Shown here: positions 1 to 5,468 of the stretch, in pieces
Numbering within the stretch: the stretch's first letter is position 1
Layout: every line of letters begins with the position of its first letter
Assembly: GCA_964502705.1 (NCBI GenBank)
Contig: CAZCXZ010000169.1
Coordinates: 1-5,468 of the forward strand
Direction of reading: 5' to 3'
Length of the DNA: 5,468 nt
Origin: Berkiella sp964502705
Lineage (GTDB): Bacteria; Pseudomonadota; Gammaproteobacteria; Berkiellales; Berkiellaceae
The notes under the pieces: model-generated
Told to the model about the DNA's origin: nothing
Seen by the model: the letters and a program-made list of their open reading frames with translations, nothing else
Database searches by the model: none
Program-made: the position numbers and the translations under genes

Positions 1-1071
1 GAATTGCCTGAATTGTCACAAAGTAAAGCGCAGCCTATGGCAAAAGTCGCCTGGACGAGTGGCACCTTGGCAAAACAAGAGTATTTTACCAAGCTTAAAC
101 CCTATATTGGTGAGCACACTGTTTATGGTGCCGATCATGGCGGTAAGGTTGTTGCTTTAGACGTTAATAGCGGTAAAAAGCTGTGGAGCGTTAGTACCGG
201 CAGAAAGTGGATATCTGGCCCAACCTTATTTGAAAATAAGCTATTGCTAACGACCAAAGATGCCATGGTTGTCGCACTAGATGCCAGCAATGGCCAAATG
301 CTTTGGGAATCAAAGGTTTCTAGCGAAGTGCTTGCACCTCCCAGTGGCGGACGCGGTATCGTATTAGTCCATGCTATCGATGGTTCAGTGAATGCCTTAA
401 ATGGCCAAAATGGTGCGCCGATTTGGCGAGTTGATCAATCGGTTCCTTCATTAACGCTGCATTACAGCAGCTCACCGGTTGTGAAAGACAATACCGTGTT
501 AGTGGGCTTTGCTACCGGTAAATTACAAGCATTAGAACTGCAAAGCGGTTTGATTGAATGGGAGCGTAGCATCACACAGCCACGCGGTCGTTCAGAGTTG
601 CAACGAATGGTTGATATCAGTGCTGATCCGGTCGTGGTAGGCGAGAATGTCTTCGCAATCAACTACCAAGGCAAATTAGCTGCTGTGAATGTAAAATCCG
701 GTAATTTGGTTTGGGAACGTGATATTTCCTCTTACCAAAATATTGCTGCGGACCATCAATTTCTTTATGTGACCGATACGAGCCACCAATTATGGGCGAT
801 CGATCAGTCATCCGGTAAAACTTACTGGAAACAAGATGCGCTAAATAATCGCTACATTACAGGGCCAGCCGTGGTTAAAGGCAATGTTGTGGTAGCGGAT
901 CGTGGGGGATACCTCCATTTTGTAGATAGCCGTAATGGCCATCTGTTGAATCGTTTACAAGTTAGAGGCAAGTATTACCAAGAACCTGTTACCAATGCTA
1001 ACGCGATATGGGTTCATGCGCAAAACGGTAAAATTGCTGCTATCCACCTAAAAGATGGGAGTGTGGGATGA
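1..1071 (+). CDS. bamB: Outer membrane protein assembly factor BamB (beta-propeller lipoprotein), 5' end missing
   Basis: BamB is the lipoprotein of the BAM complex that binds BamA and helps fold beta-barrel proteins into the outer membrane; it acts on the periplasmic face. The frame is open from base 1 for 356 codons to the TGA at 1069-1071. Repeated PQQ/WD40-like blade motifs, each ALD/ALN-x-x-x-G-x-x-x-W or close to it, put tryptophans near residues 62, 102, 142, 187, 238 and 276, and weaker blades follow (YLHFVDSRNG, KIAAIHLKDG). This fits the family's eight-bladed propeller. The segment around residues 199-213 (ELQRMVDISADPV) lines up with E. coli ELDR/IDRLSDVDTTPV-type sequence. Compared with E. 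coli BamB (about 392 aa), roughly 35-40 N-terminal residues, including the signal peptide and lipobox cysteine, lie outside the window. The TTG at base 4 is therefore not a real start. It overlaps der by 4 bases, so the two are probably co-transcribed. Confidence 0.93.
   Translation, partial: ELPELSQSKAQPMAKVAWTSGTLAKQEYFTKLKPYIGEHTVYGADHGGKVVALDVNSGKKLWSVSTGRKWISGPTLFENKLLLTTKDAMVVALDASNGQMLWESKVSSEVLAPPSGGRGIVLVHAIDGSVNALNGQNGAPIWRVDQSVPSLTLHYSSSPVVKDNTVLVGFATGKLQALELQSGLIEWERSITQPRGRSELQRMVDISADPVVVGENVFAINYQGKLAAVNVKSGNLVWERDISSYQNIAADHQFLYVTDTSHQLWAIDQSSGKTYWKQDALNNRYITGPAVVKGNVVVADRGGYLHFVDSRNGHLLNRLQVRGKYYQEPVTNANAIWVHAQNGKIAAIHLKDGSVG
1057..1061 (+). promoter_or_regulatory. Ribosome binding site of der inside the end of bamB
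   Basis: GGGAG lies 6 bases before the der ATG at 1068, within the last codons of bamB. With the ATGA stop/start overlap (1068-1071), this suggests that der translation is coupled to that of bamB. Confidence 0.55.
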
Positions 1072-2495
1072 TACCTTTAATTGCCATAGTCGGGCGTCCG
1101 AGCGTTGGGAAATCCACTTTATTTAATTGTTTAACGCAATCGCGTCAAGCGTTGGTATTAGACTTACCAGGCGTCACCCGAGATAGGCAATGTGGTCATG
1201 GAGAATGGCACGGTCAATCTTACTTAGTTGTTGATACCGGTGGTATAGGTGAAGGTCGCACGCAAGATCTCATCGATCAAGCTGCGCATCAGCAGGCACT
1301 ACAGGCGTTAAGTGATGCTGATTTGATCTTATTCGTTGTTGATGCGCGTCAGGGTTTGACGCCTATTGACTCTGAAATTGCCAAAATGTTGCGTAAACAA
1401 GCGAAACCGATGATTCTTGTTATCAATAAGGTCGATGGTTTGCAAATTGATGTGGCAAAAGCCGAATTCTATCGAAGTGGTTTTACCAATCAAGCAGAAA
1501 CGGCCGCAAGCCATAATCGCGGCATTAGCCAACTACTCGATCAGGCATTATCCTTGATCCCTGCGTTGGCTGAAGAAGAGCCAGAGCTTGAACCAAGATT
1601 TCGTGATTGTCCTAAGGTGGCCATTATTGGTCGACCCAACGTGGGCAAATCAACGTTGGTTAATCGGCTGTTAGGTGAAGAACGCGTTATTGTTTGTGAC
1701 AGACCAGGCACGACACGTGACAGTATTTATGTTCCCCTTGAGCGCATGGGAAGTCAGTATACGTTAATTGATACTGCCGGCGTGCGTCGAAAGAGTAGCA
1801 TTACCGATACATTAGAAAAATTCTCCGTCATTAAAACTTTTCAAGCCATTAAAGACGCTCATGTTGTTGTGATGGTATTTGATGCTCAAATCGGCTTAAC
1901 CGATCAAGATCTGACTTTGTTAGATCTGGCCATTGAAGAGGGTAGAGGATTAATTATCTGCGCTAATAAATGGGACGGATTAACACCAGAAGATCGTGAA
2001 CAAGTCAAAAAACAATTACTGTATCGTTTACGCTTTGCGCATTTTGCACCTCGCCATTTTATTTCTGCGTTACATGGTTCAGGGGTTGGGAATTTATTCC
2101 CGCTGATCGATCAAGTTTATGAAAGTGTGAATACGGAGCTATCTACGACAGACTTATCCGATATTCTGCAACGGGCAATCCGCTCCCATGAACCACCCTT
2201 GGTCAAAGGGCGACGTATTAAACTACGTTATGCGCATTGTGGCGGACACCATCCGTTAAAAGTGGTTATTCATGGTAATCAAACTGAGGAATTACCCCTA
2301 AGTTATCAGCGCTATTTATCTAAATTCTTTATGAAAACGCTGAAACTGATTGGTACACCGGTAAAGATTATTTGTAAAACGGGCGAAAACCCTTACAAAG
2401 GTAAACGAAACATTCTTACGCCAAGACAAATCAAAAGCCGTGAACGCTTGATGAATTTTGTTAAAAAACATGCGAAGCGCAAGAAAAAAGGTTAA
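1068..2495 (+). CDS. der: Ribosome-maturation GTPase Der (EngA)
   Basis: Der is an essential cytoplasmic GTPase that binds the 50S subunit during its late assembly. The 475-residue length is typical. Two GTPase domains are visible in tandem. Domain 1 has the P-loop GRPSVGKST (9-17), DTGG (56-59) and NKVD (120-123). Domain 2 has GRPNVGKST (188-196), DTAG (235-238), NKWD (300-303) and SALHGSG (333-339). An acidic linker (EEEPELE, about 169-175) separates them. A KH-like C-terminal domain spans about 360-445 and includes GRRIKLRYAH, followed by a lysine/arginine-rich tail ending KRKKKG, as expected for an rRNA-binding protein. The ATG at 1068 gives the family's usual N-terminus (MIPLIAIVGRP) and has an upstream GGGAG. 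It follows bamB with a 4-base overlap, the same pairing as in E. coli. One small oddity is Ser12 in the first P-loop, where most Der proteins have Asn; the GTP-binding Lys and Ser remain. Confidence 0.98.
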   Translation: MIPLIAIVGRPSVGKSTLFNCLTQSRQALVLDLPGVTRDRQCGHGEWHGQSYLVVDTGGIGEGRTQDLIDQAAHQQALQALSDADLILFVVDARQGLTPIDSEIAKMLRKQAKPMILVINKVDGLQIDVAKAEFYRSGFTNQAETAASHNRGISQLLDQALSLIPALAEEEPELEPRFRDCPKVAIIGRPNVGKSTLVNRLLGEERVIVCDRPGTTRDSIYVPLERMGSQYTLIDTAGVRRKSSITDTLEKFSVIKTFQAIKDAHVVVMVFDAQIGLTDQDLTLLDLAIEEGRGLIICANKWDGLTPEDREQVKKQLLYRLRFAHFAPRHFISALHGSGVGNLFPLIDQVYESVNTELSTTDLSDILQRAIRSHEPPLVKGRRIKLRYAHCGGHHPLKVVIHGNQTEELPLSYQRYLSKFFMKTLKLIGTPVKIICKTGENPYKGKRNILTPRQIKSRERLMNFVKKHAKRKKKG

Positions 2496-2501
2496 ATAAC
2501 A

Positions 2502-2537
2502 ATGATATCGGTCCTAGATACAAAGGATCGATATCAT
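2502..2537 (+). terminator. 14-bp-stem hairpin after der; possible terminator or mRNA 3'-end stabiliser
   Basis: The left arm ATGATATCGGTCCT (2502-2515) pairs with the right arm AGGATCGATATCAT (2524-2537) across all 14 positions, with a single G-U wobble and an 8-base loop. It begins 7 bases after the der stop. It is not a classic intrinsic terminator for the + strand, because the bases after it (ATTGAGCC) are not a T tract. Read on the - strand, the hairpin is followed by the more T-rich TTGTTATTT. It may protect the 3' end of the bamB-der mRNA, act as a weak or bidirectional terminator, or be a protein-binding site. The structure is certain from the sequence; its role is inferred. Confidence 0.55.
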
Positions 2538-2557
2538 ATTGAGCCAATTGTCTAAAT

Positions 2558-2571
2558 TTATTACGTAAGAA
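2558..2571. promoter_or_regulatory. Imperfect palindrome upstream of the kinase promoter, possible regulator site
   Basis: TTATTACGTAAGAA has a perfect 8-base core, TTACGTAA (2561-2568), and matching outer TT/AA pairs with one mismatch. Its centre is about 55 bases before the predicted transcription start, a position used by activators. I do not recognise the site, and AT-rich DNA gives such palindromes by chance, so this is only a candidate. Confidence 0.2.
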
Positions 2572-2584
2572 TTATTATCTATGT

Positions 2585-2612
2585 TTGCAATCCAAATAAA
2601 TTAAGATATAAT
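2585..2612 (+). promoter_or_regulatory. Predicted sigma70-type promoter of the kinase gene
   Basis: A perfect -10 box, TATAAT (2607-2612), follows a 4-of-6 match -35 box, TTGCAA (2585-2590), with a 16-base spacer in AT-rich DNA. Transcription would begin near 2618-2620, leaving a leader of about 30 bases before the ATG at 2649. The kinase gene thus appears to have its own promoter and need not depend on the bamB-der transcript. Confidence 0.6.
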
Positions 2613-2636
2613 TTTCGCAATTTGTCTGATTTATTC

Positions 2637-2641
2637 AAGAG
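2637..2641 (+). promoter_or_regulatory. Ribosome binding site that decides the kinase start
   Basis: AAGAG lies 7 bases before the ATG at 2649. The in-frame TTG at 2622 has no purine-rich site before it and would lie within a few bases of the predicted transcription start, so the ATG is preferred. Confidence 0.55.
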
Positions 2642-2648
2642 ATATGCA

Positions 2649-4628
2649 ATGTTAAAAGGTTCCAGTAGTTCGCAAAGTAAGATCTTCCATTTAACGAGTA
2701 ATGATTCCCTCATCCCTGAAGACAGTATCCAAGCTATTTTGATCGAAGTTGAAAATGCCTTAAAAAGTGTTGCAAGTATAGATGAACACATGATGGTTAC
2801 CGTTCAGCATCAACAAATGCCTTGGAAATTCATGATTATATTAAAAGATTCGCATAAACCAGGAAAGAAAATTAAGCTTAAAAATGTCGATCTGTATTTC
2901 ATAGATGAAAACACGATCCTAGGTGAGGGGTCTCAAGGCAAAGTTGCTTTAGCACAACACATTCCCTCAGGCACTTTCGCTGCTGCTAAAATTCAAATCC
3001 CCTCAAGCCCTTCATTTGATTATGATCTGAATGTTGAACGACGCAATTTATCAATGACCGAACGTTTATATGGTTATGCGAAAGTGGTACCGACCGATGA
3101 AGACTTGGTCAAAGATCTGCCAGAAGAATATACGCCTGATCAGCTTGAAGGAGCCCGCGCCAAAAATACCGTTTATTACACCTTGATGAAGCATTTTCAA
3201 GGTCGCAATCTCAACGAGTTTTTATATGAAATCGATAGAAGCCAATCCAAAGATAGTCCGGCCTATTTTGCCGAAAAGCGACAATTAGATATTGCATCGA
3301 TTGGTAAACTGGCTGTTTATGCTATCCAAGAAGTGCTTAACTTACATGACCTTGGTTTAGCACATCGTGATATTAAAGCCGATAATTATGTTCTGAATAC
3401 CACAGGGTTGCTACAAGAATGTTCTGCCTTGCGACTGATTGATTTAGGAACGGCGTTATTATCAGATTCAGAGCGTTCAAAAGATGACGCCAGTACCTTT
3501 GGTTATATGCCACCAGAATATCTTGTTGATGGTAAAGATCGTCCACATTGGGACAAAGTTTGCGACTACTTCCAATTAGGTATTGTCTTGGCCGAAATAT
3601 TAACCAAATCTAACTATCAGGCTGGGTTAAAAAAGCTTGCATTAGATCAAGCCGCAGAAGCCGAGAAAAAGCATTTGCCGTTTGATGCAATTAAAGAATT
3701 GATGCCGGATGCATTTGCTATCGTCAAAAAACGAAAAAGGAAGGCTAAAGAAAATGCCAGCGCTAAATCATCTCCAGTCGAAACCGAGAAAGCTTTAACA
3801 CACGAATTGCTTTACTGTTTACATAATCTTATTCATTTGCTTACCAATCCTGATAGGGTTAGCCGAGCACAAATCGATTTAAAGACGCTGTTTTCTGAAC
3901 TTCGTTCCATCCATGGTCGTGCATCCACGGTTATACAATTAAACAATTCCCAGCAACGTTTCCTAGCTTACAAAATGAAGCGACAGAATACGCAGCTAGA
4001 TTTGAAAAAAGTAAAACAGGCATCTAATAGCAATGCGGCTATGAGCTCTTCTAGCAGTAGTGTCAGTTTTCAATTACCTAAAGACACGGCGCTCGATAGT
4101 CCTAAGCAATTGAGACGCCGTAAATCGGCAGATCTGATCCAGAGTCCTGTTGTTGAAATCAAAGAACAGGATGGATCAATGACTGAAAGACCATCACGCA
4201 GCAAATCGACTAGCGATCCCAGAAAGCGCAGTGTGAGTTCGAGTTCGCATCAAGTTAAAAAGATAGAAGGCTCTCCGAAGCCAAAGGGCAGCGCTACTGC
4301 AGATTTAATACAACAATTGGGTGACTTAACGCTAGAGTCAGAACAAGACAAAGTGATTAGAAAATTAGCCAAAGTCTGTAAAAGAGTGAAGCTAATGGAA
4401 TCGTCGCCGGCTTCTAGTAATGAACAAGTTGTCATGAGCGATTTTTTAATGTTTTCTTTGTTAGGCAAACGTTTAACGTCTGCTGTAGAGGAAAAAAGTC
4501 CTGATAGGCAGCGTATCCAATTAAATGGTATTGCTAAAATCGCTCAGCATTATGTGCCAAGCAAGAATGAGCCACTTAATCAAGAAATGGCAAAGGTTTC
4601 AAAACTGCTGACTAATTATCCAAAGTAA
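2649..4628 (+). CDS. Eukaryotic-like Ser/Thr protein kinase with serine-rich basic tail, candidate secreted effector
   Basis: A 659-residue protein predicted to transfer phosphate from ATP to Ser/Thr residues; the substrate is unknown. Residues 1-89 match nothing I recognise. The kinase core spans about 90-421: glycine loop GEGSQGKV (92-99), ATP-binding Lys114 (AAAK), helix-C Glu at 130 or 138, catalytic loop HRDIKADN (239-246; Asp241, Lys243, Asn246), DLG in place of DFG (265-267), PPE for APE (288-290), and Asp306 in the F helix. All key catalytic residues are present, so it is probably active. A C-lobe insert (about 330-385) carries KKRKRKAK (360-367). The tail (422-659) is polar, with serine runs, three basic-Ser clusters (RRRKS, RSKS, RKRS) and several Ser-Pro sites. 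No signal peptide or membrane segment is seen, which argues against a PASTA/PknB-type receptor. It lies between der and xseA with its own promoter. A Dot/Icm-type effector resembling Legionella LegK proteins is plausible but unproved. It is not a named gene that I recognise. Confidence 0.88.
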   Translation: MLKGSSSSQSKIFHLTSNDSLIPEDSIQAILIEVENALKSVASIDEHMMVTVQHQQMPWKFMIILKDSHKPGKKIKLKNVDLYFIDENTILGEGSQGKVALAQHIPSGTFAAAKIQIPSSPSFDYDLNVERRNLSMTERLYGYAKVVPTDEDLVKDLPEEYTPDQLEGARAKNTVYYTLMKHFQGRNLNEFLYEIDRSQSKDSPAYFAEKRQLDIASIGKLAVYAIQEVLNLHDLGLAHRDIKADNYVLNTTGLLQECSALRLIDLGTALLSDSERSKDDASTFGYMPPEYLVDGKDRPHWDKVCDYFQLGIVLAEILTKSNYQAGLKKLALDQAAEAEKKHLPFDAIKELMPDAFAIVKKRKRKAKENASAKSSPVETEKALTHELLYCLHNLIHLLTNPDRVSRAQIDLKTLFSELRSIHGRASTVIQLNNSQQRFLAYKMKRQNTQLDLKKVKQASNSNAAMSSSSSSVSFQLPKDTALDSPKQLRRRKSADLIQSPVVEIKEQDGSMTERPSRSKSTSDPRKRSVSSSSHQVKKIEGSPKPKGSATADLIQQLGDLTLESEQDKVIRKLAKVCKRVKLMESSPASSNEQVVMSDFLMFSLLGKRLTSAVEEKSPDRQRIQLNGIAKIAQHYVPSKNEPLNQEMAKVSKLLTNYPK

Positions 4629-5468
4629 TTTCGGTTACGGTACTGATAAAACTTCCTTGGCCTAAACGTGTTTTGAGCGTCTGGCCGAGGGTGAGTTCTT
4701 GGCTACGCTGAACAATTTGCGTGCCAGATGCATCGGTTACAATGGCGTAGCCCCGGCTAAGCGTGTTGAGTGGGCTAACGCTATTAAGATGAGTGCTATA
4801 GTTACCTAGTCTAAGTGCGGCGCGCTCTAGGGTGCTGGTAATTAACAATTCCATTTTGGTTTGTAAGTGCTGACAGCGTAACGCAATTTGCTGTAGATGC
4901 TTTCCAGGATGAACCAGGCGTTTTTCTAGGCTATCCAGTTTTAAGGCATAATGTTGCAATAACCTTTGACTCGCTTGGGCTAATCGCAGGCGTTTCTGCT
5001 CAATCAGTCCCAACAAGTCCTGGCTATCAGGTGTGGCCTTTTCTGCCGCAACGGAAGGGGTGGGCGCTCTTTCGTCCGCTACAAAATCGGCGATAGTGAA
5101 ATCCACCTCATGACCGATACCCGTAATAATCGGGATCTCGCTGTTAAATATCGCGGTTGCTACGATTTCTTCGTTGAAACACCAGAGATCTTCTAGTGAG
5201 CCGCCACCACGGCTGAGAATAATGACGTCGGCTTGAGCATCCGTATTGGCCTTTTGCAAGGCATTCACAATCTCTTTTGCGGCTGTTTTGCCTTGAACAC
5301 TGGTATGGTAGAGCGTAATCGGTGCAATCGGGTAGCGACGCTTTAATACCGTTAAAATATCTTGTAAGGCAGCGCCTGTTTGCGAGCTAATAATGCCGAT
5401 ATGTTGCGGATAACGGGGTAGCGGTCTTTTACGGCTAGGTTCAGAATAACCGGCCGCCTGTAGTTTAA
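4612..5468 (-). CDS. xseA: Exodeoxyribonuclease VII large subunit, 5' end missing
   Basis: XseA, with several XseB small subunits, forms exonuclease VII, which degrades single-stranded DNA from both ends in cytoplasmic repair. The frame is open from the right edge to the TAG at 4614-4612, giving 284 codons; the GTG at 5268 is internal. The catalytic domain shows KRPLPRYPQHIGIISS, TGAALQDIL, SRGGGSLEDLW, GHEVDFTIADFVADERAPTPS. Asp36, Arg86, His119 and Asp122 here fall at a constant offset of 119 from E. coli Asp155, Arg205, His238 and Asp241, reported as essential, so about 119 N-terminal residues (OB-fold DNA-binding domain) lie outside. A predicted helical coiled coil covers about 148-225, followed by the C-terminal SPLNTLSRGYAIV segment (232-244). 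From the catalytic Asp to the end it is about 53 residues shorter than E. coli, mostly through fewer coiled-coil repeats. It is convergent with the kinase gene and overlaps it by 17 bp. Confidence 0.96.
   Translation of the reverse strand, partial: KLQAAGYSEPSRKRPLPRYPQHIGIISSQTGAALQDILTVLKRRYPIAPITLYHTSVQGKTAAKEIVNALQKANTDAQADVIILSRGGGSLEDLWCFNEEIVATAIFNSEIPIITGIGHEVDFTIADFVADERAPTPSVAAEKATPDSQDLLGLIEQKRLRLAQASQRLLQHYALKLDSLEKRLVHPGKHLQQIALRCQHLQTKMELLITSTLERAALRLGNYSTHLNSVSPLNTLSRGYAIVTDASGTQIVQRSQELTLGQTLKTRLGQGSFISTVTEITLDN

Noticed and set aside
462..662. Open frame of 66 codons on the - strand inside bamB
   Set aside because: It lies wholly within a well-supported gene, has no ribosome site or recognisable motif, and reads as an antisense shadow of bamB.
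1329..1532. Open frame of 67 codons on the - strand inside der
   Set aside because: Wholly antisense to the GTPase domain 1 coding region; no family features.
2548..2578. Second promoter TTGTCT ... TATTAT upstream of the kinase
   Set aside because: The spacer is 19 bases and both boxes are imperfect; the TTGCAA/TATAAT pair downstream is clearly better.
2579..2791. Open frame of 70 codons on the - strand across the kinase promoter and start
   Set aside because: It overlaps the promoter and N-terminal coding region of the kinase and shows no motif or translation signal; best explained as chance.
4044..4061. Microsatellite or phase-variation tract behind the six-serine run
   Set aside because: The serine codons are mixed (AGC, TCT, AGT), so there is no uniform DNA repeat that could slip.
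4250..4468. Open frame of 72 codons on the - strand inside the kinase tail
   Set aside because: Antisense to the serine-rich tail; its composition simply mirrors the opposite strand.
4510..4628. C-terminal E-block secretion signal in the kinase
   Set aside because: The last residues have scattered Glu (NEPLNQEM) but no clear glutamate-rich block at the usual distance from the end; too weak to claim as a Dot/Icm signal.
5266..5268. GTG as the start of a short 218-residue xseA
   Set aside because: The same frame continues upstream without a stop to the window edge and encodes conserved XseA sequence, including the catalytic Asp in AALQDIL, so the GTG is an internal valine codon.

Overview
This 5.5 kb window looks like chromosomal DNA of a gammaproteobacterium with moderately low GC, probably host-associated and plausibly of the Legionellales type (Legionella, Coxiella, Berkiella and relatives). 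The evidence is the bamB-der gene pair facing xseA, an arrangement known from Escherichia coli and other gammaproteobacteria, together with a large eukaryotic-like Ser/Thr protein kinase of the kind those intracellular bacteria often carry. The family placement is inference; no marker in the window fixes the genus.

Layout: (1) 1-1071, + strand: most of bamB, an outer-membrane assembly beta-propeller lipoprotein, cut at its 5' end by the window edge. (2) 1068-2495, + strand: complete der (engA), a double GTPase for ribosome maturation, overlapping bamB by ATGA. (3) 2496-2648: a non-coding gap holding a 14-bp-stem hairpin just after der, a small imperfect palindrome, a good sigma70-type promoter with a perfect TATAAT, and a ribosome binding site. 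(4) 2649-4628, + strand: a 659-residue protein kinase with a complete catalytic core, a lysine/arginine-rich insert and a long serine-rich, basic C-terminal tail. (5) 4612-5468, - strand: the C-terminal 284 residues of xseA, the large subunit of exodeoxyribonuclease VII, running off the right edge.

bamB and der are a translationally coupled housekeeping pair. xseA is an independent DNA-repair gene read towards them. The kinase sits in the tail-to-tail junction between der and xseA, has its own promoter, and overlaps the end of xseA by 17 bp. It is the one accessory-looking gene and the most interesting object here. Its catalytic residues are intact, and its tail and basic clusters resemble a protein meant to act in a eukaryotic cell, so a secreted effector is the leading hypothesis. 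No secretion signal can be proved by eye. No RNA gene, mobile element, CRISPR array or tandem DNA repeat was seen.
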